This document shows positions 26,001 to 37,197 of a DNA stretch of 64,000 bases, in pieces. Source of the DNA: Ehretia macrophylla (Eukaryota; Streptophyta; Magnoliopsida; Boraginales; Ehretiaceae); contig CM075770.1 of the NCBI GenBank assembly GCA_037974665.1, positions 8,754,501 to 8,818,500 on the forward strand. Reading direction: 5' to 3'. Position 1 is the stretch's first letter. Each line of letters opens with the position of its first letter. Below the pieces are notes generated by a model. The model searched no databases and was not told where the DNA came from. It saw only the letters and a program-made list of their open reading frames with translations. The position numbers and the translations under genes were made by a program.

Positions 26001-27057
26001 GACACATACCATGACTTTCCTGCATTTTCTGGGTTCTGTGATTGACATATCATCACCACTAGGATGTTTCACTAATGTGTTAATATCATTTCATTAATTC
26101 ATTCACCAAATTAAAACCGAAAAACACGTTGCTGAGATACAACAAATATTGTACAAAACAAACTGAATATCAAATAAATTGAGTTTTAACCAGCAGAACA
26201 TCAAGGATTCAAATATCACTTAACTAGGCTCAATACAATGAAGCTCTCCATCAATTCTATCAACTTATAGCACACTCTACAATTTTCACTTCTTAAGCTG
26301 TAATATTCCTTCACGTATACATCCAATGAATGCAAACTACACTACGAAGCAATAATCTCAATACATAATAACGCGAGCAAAGAACACTATGTTACTCTAG
26401 AACGCAACATTATTCGCAAGTTACACTGAACAAGAAAAATGTATTTTTTTTTTCTATAATTCCTCCTATTCCTATTGAATTCAATGTATGAAGAACATAA
26501 AAATACACAAGAATAGAAGCAAAATCATCGAAAAATAAATTAATAAATAAAACACGAAACTAAAAAGTGATGATTACCTCATCCAATCGATTCTCACGAA
26601 ACGCTTTGTTACCTAACTGCATAAGATCATACAAATGACTGTATCTCTCCCACGACATCGATGACTCTGCTTCATTCTGCTACATTTCAATCACAAAATG
26701 TATACATACATATGAGTATACAAAAATAAATACATTTTTTTACAAAAACTCAGAAATTTCACTTATTTTCCTAATAATTTTACTCCAAAAAATTATTAAA
26801 AAATCACAAAAAGAAAAAATTACGTGAAAATTTTACTCGAAGACTTATACATTTTAATACACATATATAAATACATATTTTAGAAATTCATAAATTTCAC
26901 TTATTCTCCTAATAATTTTACTCCAAAAAATTATTTAAAAAATCACAAAAAGAAAAAAATTACGTGAAAATTTTACCCAAGGGAAGTCTTCGACATCGCC
27001 GAGGCCTTCCAAGCTCAATTCAGGTGAAGATGAAGCAGCGCCAGCTTGGCTCGACAT
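20025..27057 (-). CDS. TPR-RING-LON protein (LONRF type E3 ligase-like), 485 aa, 18 exons
   Basis: Exons in transcript order: 27057-26977, 26679-26578, 24993-24911, 24744-24666, 24572-24486, 24223-24162, 23978-23797, 23704-23644, 23229-23052, 22061-22023, 21924-21863, 21751-21715, 21159-21110, 21010-20941, 20587-20512, 20410-20331, 20239-20171, 20084-20025. They total 1458 bases in one frame, with GT..AG at every junction. The protein starts [20 protein letters not shown]. Residues ~40-160 form TPR-like helices ([20 protein letters not shown], then [20 protein letters not shown]). A RING finger spans Cys195-Cys232 with C195, C198, C210, H212, C215, C218, C229 and C232. From about residue 278 to 480 is a LON N-terminal (Lon substrate-binding) domain with [13 protein letters not shown] and [19 protein letters not shown]. 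The order matches animal LONRF1-3 and plant homologues. RING proteins of this kind are expected to act as ubiquitin ligases, with the LON domain as possible substrate binder; neither is shown here. No protease domain is present. The gene looks complete and intact. Confidence 0.93.
26745..26976 (-). repeat. Tandem duplication at the 5' end of LONRF intron 1, with a second splice-donor copy
   Basis: Two similar stretches of about 93 bases (roughly 26745-26836 and 26880-26976) share TTACTCCAAAAAATTATT, CACAAAAAGAAAAA and TACGTGAAAATTTTAC. The right copy ends at the exon 1 donor, read on the - strand as GTAAAATTTTCACG. The left copy thus repeats the whole donor context about 140 bases inside the intron. 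Confidence 0.8.
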
Positions 27058-27257
27058 TGTACGGAGAGAGAATTTTAAATTTTTTATTTATTTTTTGAAT
27101 TTTCAGAATTTAGAGAATTTGATTGTATATTAATTGAGCATCAGTAGCTGAGTGTTGTCGTTGATACGGCGTCGTTTGGATGGAGGAAGAGCAGCGCTTG
27201 TGATCGTGGTTTTTCCTGTGTCCTTCATTACATACATGGACCGTATTCATTTACATG

Positions 27258-27285
27258 TTCTTTCTTTCTTTCTTTCTTTCTTTCT
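27258..27285. repeat. (TTTC)n microsatellite
   Basis: About seven TTTC units lie some 200 bases upstream of the LONRF start codon. It is a plain tetranucleotide repeat. Confidence 0.9.
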
Positions 27286-27451
27286 CTATATCTATTTATG
27301 TGTGTGTATGTATCGATCAAATTATATTTTATTCTTTTCTTTTTGTCATTATATATAAAGGGGTAAACATCGTCCATTTATTTATTTTTTCAGAATAAAT
27401 TTTAGTTTGTGCTATTTTATTTTATACAGTTTAGTTTTAGATAAAAAAATT

Positions 27452-27815
27452 CGTTAGTCCAACTAACATTTTTTTTTTTGGTGAAGAAGCACGACTTTTT
27501 TGAAATGTTTTAGATAAAAATTACTGTTTAAATTGACAAAGTTCTTTATACATTTTAATCTTTGGTATCTTAAATCCACATAATATTTTTCACATGAAGA
27601 AACATATGTATTTTGTAAATATTTCAAGAGAAAAAAATTACTGCTTAAATTTACAAAGTTCTTTATACATATCAATACTTTCATATATTAAATAAACGGT
27701 TTATTAGTCCAACTAATATTTTTCACGTTAAAATAAACATATTTTTTAATGTTTTAAATAAAAATTATTGCTTAAATTGACGTAGATTTTTATACATTTT
27801 AATTGTTTCGTACTA
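27452..27815. repeat. Three degenerate tandem repeats of ~115-130 bases
   Basis: Three similar units share TAGTCCAACTAA, then a stretch ending TTTTAGATAAAAATTACTG, then AAATTGACAAAGTTCTTTAT. They start near 27452, 27585 and 27700. They are AT-rich, diverged and non-coding. Confidence 0.6.
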
Positions 27816-29589
27816 TAAATATATTTTTTAGCATTTTAGGTTTTTTCTGATGCTTGAATTAGGCGAGTTCTTTCTAATAAGATGTAAATAACCGAACGAT
27901 CAAAATGTGATTTTGTAAAAACGAATTAAGTAATGCTAATATAGTATTAATCAATATTTAAATTATGTCATAGATTGTGAGCACATATTTGAAAGGGTTG
28001 TTTTGTCCATCTCTTAGAGCTTTCGTTCTCAAGAAAGTCCGAAAAGTTTGTGAAGAGGTTTGAGACTTGGGATCTGTTTGAATGCATCTGGTGTACAAGG
28101 TAAACTTTGCATCTGTGGCAGATCCCTGCCCAACAAGAAAGTGCCTTTGGAGGAGAGACACGTGTAAGGTTCTAATTGGACAAGTAAAGGTCTAAGTGGT
28201 GCAGCTGTGAGTGAACTAGAGAGCATGTCTCGTGCTTTGTGTTTTTTCACCCTTTTTTCTTTACAACTCACCTTAGCTATGACCATTTTCAATCTATTTC
28301 AAAGTTATAAATTTTTTAGTACAATAATATGCGGTAATATATATTTCCATCAGTCAAATATAGCAATTTGGGATAACGTATGTTTTAAGTTAGTCAAAAG
28401 TCATAAAATATTTATGATAGGAGGGATATGTTTGAACTTGAAAAAAAAATGAAAAGATAGAAAAGGGCTAAATTATTTTAGTTTTCATGATTTACTAGTT
28501 TTATTTTAAATTATTTTTTGAATTAGCTTTGAGATGCAATTTCTTTTCTTTCTCTTTTTGTAGGAGTTAATTGTAAAAGCTTTTTTTTTTGGTCAAAACC
28601 ATCTTATAATTTAAAAATCACAAAATTGAGTCATAAAAACAGTTTACAATAAGTCAATGTAAGATTATGTATAATAAATCCAAATGAACTTTACTCCCAC
28701 TACAAACGATATACATAACAAGAGAGCTTCATTTGACTTGCTTCAAGAAGTGCTTTCTTACATACCAAATAAGAAAGTACCATAAAGTGTATTGTTTTCT
28801 TCCCAAACCATATGCTTATTGGCATTATGTGCTGTATCTTTACAATCCTTATCGTTGAATACAGTTGAAATAGGTTAAAAAATGAGTTGGTTCCAGTCTT
28901 AATAATTTTAGTTCAGGAAAAGGGCCGACTAGATTCGATGAAAACGGCGACCGTCAATACTGATGAATGCATAACTTAACAAGTAGAAAATACGAAATTG
29001 TATGTGCCTTCTCTTTTATCTCCTTTCACCACACAGGTGTTACTATGAGCATTAATAGTTTAATCAAATTTATGTGTGAGGTTATAGCCTCCACTGACCT
29101 CAATTTTTTTTAAAAAAATTGTATGTATTTTGAAAGTATTTTTACGTTGAAATATTAGTTTAGTTAGCAATGAAAAAAATTTATGTATATAAAGGTTAAA
29201 TTGTGTGATATTAACTCTACTGAACAAAAAGTTTAGAATCACCTTTGGTGACAAGTGTTCGGAAAATGAATTATTGTGGCTAAAGATCTTAAGTTAACAA
29301 TTGATGTCCTCCAATCATAAATATTATGATTAAAGTGAGTTCTCTTCATAAACTAAACTAAGTATTTTTCCAATAGATGGAGACAATACAACTCGTCTCG
29401 TGTAAGAGATGGTCCAAAGATAATATCACAATGTATTTTTAACGTATTTTACATTGATTATCGGGTGTTTAATACAATCATCCTCCTTCATTTAAGTTTG
29501 GAATCAAGAATGCAAATACGAAACTTTCAATACAGACACAATTAGTTAGTAAATACTCGTTATCAAAAAGAGAAAAAAAAATGCGACAA

Positions 29590-30060
29590 CTCGTAGATTG
29601 TGCATAGCTTCTATGGCATGGATCAAGTGATATGTATAGATCCTGTTTTACTCTGCCAAATCTGCTTATGAAGCCATCCGCTCTAAGTTGAGTAAAGTTA
29701 AGTGGTGGAAAATGGTTTGGTTCAAGGGAATGTTCACTAAACATGTTTTTTATCTTCAGCTTGTCAATATAAACCGGTTATACACTAGATAAAGATGATT
29801 TTTTTAGAGTTATTGTGGTTCGATTATTTGTCTTTTCTTGAGACTCGAGATCATCTTTTCTTTGAATGCAACTTTATCAAACGAATCTAACGAAGATGTC
29901 TTAGAACCACGAGTATTGATACGGATCTTTTCACTTGAGAATCTGTTTGCCTTTGGTCTAAAACCCGAGTACACACTAAGTCTCGCCAATCGTGTTTATT
30001 TCATTCTATGCTGGGTGCTGCAGCTTATATTATATGAGTTAAAAGAAATCATCGATTATT
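29590..30060 (+). mobile_element. L1-type LINE remnant (zinc-binding zf-RVT region)
   Basis: Translation across frames gives YSAKSAYEAIRSKLSKVKWW followed by KMVWFKG near 29650-29730, then LETRDHLFFECN near 29838-29872. This is the WWxxVWFKG ... RDHLFFEC pattern found after the reverse transcriptase domain of plant L1 LINEs. Several stops and frameshifts interrupt it. No intact enzyme remains. Confidence 0.68.
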
Positions 30061-31085
30061 TAAAAAATCGGTCCAAACTGAAGAATAAATTTTTACTTCT
30101 ATTAAATCATGTGTTTTTCTCACTATAAAAAATATAAAACACAATTTTCGTTTTGTTATTTCAATAGGAACTTATGTATAACATGAAAGCTTGACATTGG
30201 GATCCTTTGCTAGGCGGAACCTTACTCCGTTTGTTCATATTTTTTAAAAAATGATATACGTCATTTACTTATTTAACAAAAAAGAAAAGTGATTTGTATT
30301 GATTGCCTTGATGCCACGTTGTATAGATATGTGCCACTAAGTTATAATCGTGTACGGAAAAGTTTTATCACATCTTAAATTTTGGTGGCCCCAACAAGCA
30401 ATTGAACAATGGTCAAATTTACATGCCACACAATTTGGCTCATGAAAGGTACACGTTAAATACTTCCATCCAAATATTGTAACTCACCCTAGGGGTGGTG
30501 TCATTTTCGAAGGAAGATATTACTCCACATTGTCCCCTAGTGCTTCAAGGGGTTCCAATTAACTACTTATTTTGTGAAATGTAGACATTGTAACTCATAT
30601 TCCTATATTATCAAATTACTTTAACATGTTATATTAACCTTCTCTTATAGAACTATTGAGCAAACTGTTACGCACCAAAAATATTTCTTTATGACTGAAT
30701 GTTTAGTTGAAAAGTTTTAAGTTATACAAAATGCATTTATGTCTATTATGGACTAAAATATAATATCTATATTTCAAGTAAATGACTCATATTGAACCAA
30801 TTATATTGTTGAGATCTTAAAAGTAACTCTCTAATAAAAAGAGTATGAGATATAACAGGAATTCACTAAAAAAGCAAATAATATCAACTTCAATTAGTAG
30901 GGGGAGGGAAGAGAGAATCTTTGGCTCAATGCCTCAATCCCATGATTTTTTTTTGTCAAAATCAATCCATGATTGGAGCTAGCGAGGAAGATTTCTTTTT
31001 TCGTCATTCAAGTCCATCTTCGACTCTCCTCTTTCTAAATCCCCACTCTTATTTAGAAAGTTGCTATCTTAATTAGTTAACCTAG

Positions 31086-31513
31086 GCTCCGTTTGTTTGC
31101 TGTAAAATATTTTACCAGAAAATATTTTTCGGATTTTAAGGTGTTTGGTAATACTGAAAAATTGGTCAACCGTAAAATATTTTTCAGTCAAAAATTGCAG
31201 CTGCTTTTTCTTAATGTTACGGTGTTTGGTAACACCGAAAAATTGGTCAACCGTAAAATATTTTCCGGTCAATAATTGTGGCTAGTACAAAATTATGTAA
31301 AATGTTTTCATGTCCTTTGGGATAATAAAACATTTTACCGAACTTACGGTACATCCAAACATCAGAAAATATTTTTCAGTAAAATATTTTACATCAATAA
31401 GTTATTTTACGGCAAACAAACAGAATCATGTAAAATATTTTATTTTCCAAGAAAATACTTTCCACAAAAAATATTTTATACAAGTAAGTTATTTTACGGC
31501 AAACAAACGGAGT
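31086..31513. mobile_element. Non-autonomous TIR element (CTCCGTTTGTTTG ends), 428 bases
   Basis: The left end is GCTCCGTTTGTTTGCTGTAA and the right end, reverse-complemented, ACTCCGTTTGTTTGCCGTAA. A five-base direct repeat CCTAG flanks both sides (31081-31085 and 31514-31518). Inside, GTGTTTGGTAA ... AATTGGTCAACCGTAAAATA occurs twice about 80 bases apart. No protein is encoded. Ends of this sort are common in plant MITEs; the superfamily is left open because the flank repeat is shorter than a hAT one. Confidence 0.75.
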
Positions 31514-33220
31514 CCTAGTGTAATAGATTGACTCCGTTTCTACTTTCTAATTACTTAAATACCAAAGACTGCTTTCAAATGGACCATTCACTACAAGCAT
31601 AAAAGATTTACGTTCAACTCATAACAAAACGACAAAAAAGTTCAATACGGTGGGGAGGCTAGTGATCTATAGACTAAACAACTAGAATGCAACATTTTTT
31701 TACTTTCCAAGAGGGACTGCTAATTCACTTAATTAGAACTGCTAGACAACCATTTCAGGCCCACACGAAGTGATACACGTGTTCTCATTGCTATGGCTTC
31801 ATATTAATTACCCAATTAAAATTGCCGATGAGAATTGTTTCACTAATAGTTTATTATTTCACACTAAGATATTCTTTGATTTCTGAAGCTGACTTGCGGC
31901 AGATAAATAAACCAGTATTGTTAACGAAGGCATATATATATATATATAAAGCATGCAGGCAATCCTAATGAATGGTCAATCGAATTTTTATTTAACCCTA
32001 TAAAATTAAAAAATGAATGAGTTTATCTTTTTTATATTTTATCACTAGATAAAAGAAAAAGACAGGTAAAAGTTTATTTTATTATTTTTTGTCTATAAAT
32101 ATCCAAATTTTGATACCTAATACCCTATAGATAGTTCAAACTATATAGGAACAAGAATTAATTTTAGCTCGAATAGTTTGTAAATTTTCCCTACTTTTTT
32201 TGATTTATTTGTCACGTGTAATTTCTTTTCTATCAAATGAAAGTTTAATTCTGAAAAAAAAACACTTTATGAAACCTTTTGAAATTTGATTGATTTATTT
32301 ATTCAGGGCAAAACTAAGCTAGTGTTCAGCTGAGCAGCAGCAAATGGCAGCATCTCATATGGGCCAGTTGCTACCGACCAGATAAAGGAGAATCTTTGAA
32401 AGCCGTTTGCCGTTGATGTCATCATCACTCTAAACTTTTTTGGGTTTTGGTTAGGATTGCAGAACGGCCGTCGCAGCATCTTGAGTTTTCGAGTATTTCA
32501 TGTTTGGCTTTAGCTATAGATGTAGCCTGTAGGTAATTCTACTGGAGAATACCGACGTATCATTAAGGACTGTAGAGAATTTCTTCGCCGATATGAGAGG
32601 TACCAGATGGTTTATATTTATAGAAAAAGTAATTATTGTACAAATTGATTGGAGAATTTTAGTCTCTTCTAACCTCTTGGAATTACTTTTTATGAGCATC
32701 CTTCAAAGCAACTCCCATATCTGTTAGAGAAGTATAGACGAGGTGAAACATCTTGTAAATAATTTTTCGTGTAATTGGCTAGGCCTCTTTTGAAGGAAAA
32801 AAAATTATAGTTCTTAATAATAATGTATAAGATTTGGAGTATTTCCACCTAACACCAAGTGTTTTTTAAATGGGATTGCATCATTCTTATTTTATTCTTA
32901 TCATGAGAGTAGAGTTGGATTTTAATCTAATATTATACATCCATGTTTAATCTATTCTCGTTTTAAGTGCCGACTTTGGTATGCGTAGCTTTTCCAAGTT
33001 TAGGCAAATTTGCTACTTCTTTGACCAAATTGACTCTAGTACTTGCAGACGGGGGCGGATTTGGGCCGCGGCGGGCGGGCGGGCGGGCCCGGGGGGGGGG
33101 GGGGGAAGGGGGGAGGAGAATCTCCACAAAAAAAAAAAGAAGTTTAATGAAGTTTTTTTTAAAAATTCAGATTTAGCCCCCCCCAATAAATATCTAAAAA
33201 GTGATAAAAATTTTCAAAAA

Positions 33221-33600
33221 TATGGAGTTGGCTAGTTGGCTTGGTGGTTAGTTACAAATAACATTTTGTTAATGGTTGGGGTTCAAGTCATCATAATTGT
33301 ATTTATTTTTGTAATTTTAGTTATGGATGAAAAATAATTAATATTTAAAGAACATGACCTCTAATTATGTTCGAACTTATAATATTTTATTTAATGTCTA
33401 ACCACTAAAATATAGAGTTAGCTAGTTGGCTTGGTGATTAGTTACAAATAGCATTTTGTTAATGGTTGGGGTTCAAGTCACCATAATTGTATTTATTTTT
33501 GTAATTTTAGTTATGGATGAAAAATAATTAATATTTAAAGAACATGACCTCTAATTATGTTCGAACTTATAATATCTTATTTAACGTCTAACCACTAAAT
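33221..33600 (+). repeat. Two 190-base tandem units with tRNA-like pol III boxes inside a hAT element
   Basis: Units 33221-33410 and 33411-33600 are nearly identical. Each holds TTGGCTTGGTGGTTAG (second copy GATTAG), resembling an A box, and GGGGTTCAAGTCA, resembling a B box, some 40 bases apart. That is the head of a tRNA-derived SINE. The units lie wholly between the hAT ends. Confidence 0.72.
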
Positions 33601-33604
33601 TAAA

Positions 33605-33670
33605 AACTATTATCTATTGCATCAAGCTAGATCGTTTAACTATTATCTATTGCATCAAGCTAGATCGTTT
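33605..33670. repeat. 33-base tandem duplication
   Basis: The unit starting AACTATTATCTATTGCATCA occurs twice back to back with no difference that I can see. It lies just after the 190-base units inside the same hAT element. Confidence 0.85.
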
Positions 33671-34020
33671 AATATTTATTGAATATATAGATTGTTTAAT
33701 TTGTATCATGAACAAGAACTAACAGTTAAATATGCAATTTAGAATTATTATAATATTTTAGTACATCTGAAGTGTAAACTAGTTATATTAAAAAATATGC
33801 TCAGAATGATTATTTTGCTTACCAAATATTTTAAATTGCTTACCAAATCTTTTAAAGTACCGTAACATGAAACTATAACCAAATTTTATTTAATAAAACT
33901 ATAAAAAAAAAAATTAAAACTATAAAAATTGAGTATCTTTTTTACTAGACCAAAAAATACTATACAAAAAAAAAATTTGACCCCCCAATATTAAATTTTT
34001 GGCTCTGCCCCGCTTGCAGA

Positions 34021-36280
34021 GTTTTTCAAAATTTGGTATGCATAGATTTTCCAAATTCACTGTTTTTTTACCTAGTCATTGACATTCTGCTCTTCCAAAT
34101 TTGTACTTCTTCGACTACAAACTTTCACGTGCAACAACAAACCGTAAATCATACATGAAGTGATTGTTGCAAAATACCAATTGTTCTATATAAATAAATC
34201 ATAAGTTTTAAGACCAATATATATAATCTTGAGTTATTCCACTTAATATTAATAATTTTAAAATGAAACCATATTTCTTATCAATTTATAAGGACCATAT
34301 AGGTAACCTGATCAGTATGAGATCTCTAACATCACCATTGAAAAATGATGATGCTAAGTCTATATTTAAAGCAATGATCAAATCTATTATTGACAACATC
34401 AAGAAGTCATCTAAAACATAACTTTAGTTAAAGATTTTATTCTTACCGGTGTTGGTTAATCTCGTACCTTTCAGTATTAGTGGACGACTATCAACTGAAA
34501 AAAAAGAAAAAAAATGTTTTACAATGTCTAGTCAGATCATTTAAGACATAACTATACTTGTATTAAAAACAATGTGGACCATAGCCATATTAGCAGAATG
34601 TGTGATTTATTGCCACTTGGGCAAACCAGGGAAAGGGAATTTAGAAGTTGGGGTCTTGGGGATACTAAACCCAGAATTAACATTGAATATTCAGTATTTT
34701 CACATACCAACAAATTATTTCAGCTATATTAACTGATTTTTTAAATTGGTCAAGACTCTTTAGTTGATGGCCTTTTTTCATATGTGAGGAGAACATTTTT
34801 TCCCTTTTCTACTTTCTTTATTTAACCGTTACATACAGAAAATAAGTTCTCCTTGAAAATATTTTATTTTCCTCATTTTTGTCCAATCTATTTATTAACG
34901 GAGTCTAGTAAAAACATAATAAAAATCCTTACATGAAGCCAAGGAGATACGCTTATGGAAATCAAAAGCCAAATCAACCACACTTAAGATAAACAATTAC
35001 CTAAACATACCAAGATTAGAAATGACAATTTTTACGTTATTTAACTTGGTTTTGTTTGAGACTTCGAAAAGACAAGACTAATAGTTCGGTTTTGTATTTC
35101 AATCCAAAACTGCAGTAACACACCCCAATACATTTATAAGGCTCACATGTAACAAATTTTATTTGGTTAAATTCCAATAGAGATAATTTGTATAACAACT
35201 TCTAGTTTTGCTTCAAATACAAGTCCGAGATATGGGTTCTGGACGCTCATTTTGCAATGAGGCTTTAGTGGGCTAAGTTTGACGTTTGGGGCAAAACCAT
35301 TTTTAGGTTCCAACTCCTACAACAATATTGGTATTTGTTGGGGCGGATTAATAATTTTTTTAGTGGGATTAAAAATACACATTTTAAGATTCACGTATAA
35401 ATAATTTTGTTTAGTGAAACTTAAATTAATTTTTTAAACTAAAAATACATTAAAAATACACATATTTATCAAAAAAATTCCAATGAGTGGCAGCTACAAC
35501 ACCTCTTAATAACACATGCCTCCAGCCTTGGGTATTTGCCCTGGTTTATATATATGTCGTCATTGTTGACAACATTGTAATGATTTGCCTAATTATTCAT
35601 TGATTGTTTGTATTTTCTTATTCATATGTATTCTTTTATTACGTATTGATTGCTTTTCATCTAGTAATGGGAATAATTCGGGAATAATTTGTTGTGTTGT
35701 CATTGATGTTTCTGAACGTACAATATATAGATTATAAGATTGTGAATCTACACAAGCCTATTTGAAAGAATTCATAAGATAAAGATTTATAACAGAAGCA
35801 TTTTTAAAATTCAAAACAAATGGATGAGACTCATCCGTTATCAACTATAAAAGATTATCAACTTTTTACGACTACATTAAAATTTTTTATTTCCATTTTA
35901 ATTTTTTTCTTTAAAACTTCATTTTGGTCACTGGAGTTTCAAAACATTTGTCGATGATTTTAACGAAATTCAACTTATTGTTTAAAATCATTTTTTTTTG
36001 TAGTGGCATGAATGGTACATAACCGTGATTAACTATGTTCCCAAAAATAAATTGTTAAAGAGCATAATTAAGTAAAATAATCCGGGATTGAAATTCTCAA
36101 ACACTTCATTAAAACTTAATTAACCGAAACAAGTGGTGAAGGAAAGTTTAATGGTCATAGCCTTTGAATTGTGATAGATTCAAGAAACACAATCACTTTT
36201 CTCCGTGGAAGTCTGTCGCCAAATAGTCCTTATAGGCGCCAAGTTGAAGAATGCAAGAGATTGTTGTAAAGTAAGCTTAG
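34021..36280. other. Non-coding AT-rich stretch before the retrotransposon nest
   Basis: Beyond the hAT element the first ~110 bases resemble the sequence before it (TTTGGTATGC and similar words), as if an old duplication existed before the insertion. After that I see no gene, no clear transposon ends and no long frame up to the first LTR at 36281. Confidence 0.55.
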
Positions 36281-37068
36281 TGAGACGGCACGCGTGTTTT
36301 GGGTGCAAGGATGCTCACGGCTTAGCGAAAACGTGCCATGAACAGTGCCGACGGTCCAGGTGCGAAAATTGGCCCAAGGCAACCCAAGACCTTTCTCAGC
36401 GTGTGTGGAAGCTTCTGGAGCAATGGAGAAGGCTCAGGAAGCAATCTGGGGCGAATTGGAGGGAAGCAGGCAGAAGTGAGTCTAGAAGGTTCCAGAAAAA
36501 TGGCTAAGGCATGGAAACTGCCCAGTCTGCCCAGGGTAGTTGCCTAGTCCGCCCAAACTCTGCAGGAATGTTCCAGAATGGTGCAGAATGGCGCCCAACT
36601 GTGGAGAAATCTGGAAGTTCCGCCCAGAATTGAATTCAAATGTGTAGATAACTCTAGAAATTTTATTTGTACATAGACAAATGTACGGATAGGATTGTAG
36701 CCACTTGGCATAGATCATAGGCATTGATAAAGGCTTTGTACATGTATAAATATGAGTTGTTGTGCAATGAAATGCAAGCCATTTACCTTGCCATTTTCGT
36801 GTGCCATTTTCCAGCCATCTTACTTAGCATTTTCCAAACTCCTACCAGTGTTGCCTACTGGTGCTCATCTTGCACAAGGGTCAGCCCCTCACCCAAGCAC
36901 CCTTTGCAAGCTATTGTGGTTCAAGTGTGCCAGTGTTGGGGTCCTCAACCTCTAACACTTGTGTTCGTGCTGTGCTACTTTTATAACGCAGGCATACTTA
37001 GTCGACACCCACGTTGGCTAAGGCCGCACGTAGTCGGGATTTCAATCTCAATCTCTGACCACGTGACA
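36281..37068 (+). repeat. 5' LTR of the outer element
   Basis: It is 788 bases long, opening TGAGACGGCACGCGTG and closing GACCACGTGACA just before the primer site. It pairs with 38812-39417 plus 47624-47806. Short open frames inside it also occur in the other LTR and are not genes. Confidence 0.88.
36745..36752 (+). promoter_or_regulatory. TATA box in the outer element's LTR
   Basis: TATAAATA lies about 320 bases before the LTR end and is repeated in the 3' LTR at 39276-39283. It is the best candidate for the core promoter of this element. Confidence 0.55.
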
Positions 37069-37070
37069 AG

Positions 37071-37082
37071 TGGTATCAGAGC
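37071..37082 (+). other. Primer binding site (initiator-Met tRNA)
   Basis: TGGTATCAGAGC follows the 5' LTR after two bases. It matches the site complementary to the 3' end of plant initiator methionine tRNA. Confidence 0.88.
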
Positions 37083-37197
37083 TAAGGTCGGCTTGGCTCA
37101 ATCGTGCGTTACTGAGTACTCTTTGTTGGTCAGTTCGTCGGAGGACTTTGTTGGTGAACTTCGTTGGCTGCTTCATTAGTGAATTTTCGTGGGAAGC

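Larger units (their letters stand above)
33050..34012. mobile_element. hAT-type non-autonomous element with perfect 8-base target duplication
   Basis: The octamer CTTGCAGA occurs directly on both sides (33042-33049 and 34013-34020). The left end reads CGGGGGCGGATTTGGG; the right end, reverse-complemented, reads CGGGGCAGAGCCAAAAATT. Inside are a G-rich low-complexity block (33066-33117), two 190-base tandem units (33221-33600) and two 33-base units (33605-33670). There is no transposase frame. The perfect duplication suggests a younger insertion than most others in the window. Confidence 0.82.
27058..36280. other. Gene-poor region between LONRF and the retrotransposon nest
   Basis: The bases just above 27057 should hold the LONRF promoter and 5' UTR; no clear TATA box was singled out. 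A TTTC microsatellite sits at 27258-27285. Beyond it are degenerate tandem repeats (27452-27815), an L1 LINE remnant (29590-30060), a TIR element (31086-31513) and a hAT element (33050-34012). No intact gene was recognised; open frames are short and without family match. Confidence 0.65.

Noticed and set aside
28029-28292. 87-codon - strand frame with fairly protein-like composition
   Set aside because: I recognise no family, and there is no supporting exon structure around it. It could be a gene fragment but cannot be supported.
35340-35500. GGGGCGGATTAATAA stretch resembling the left end of the hAT elements
   Set aside because: No partner end or target duplication could be found within 1 kb.
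36205-36547. Open frames in the first LTR (also 38760-39207)
   Set aside because: The same frames occur in both LTRs of the outer element and have no protein match; they are chance frames in LTR DNA.
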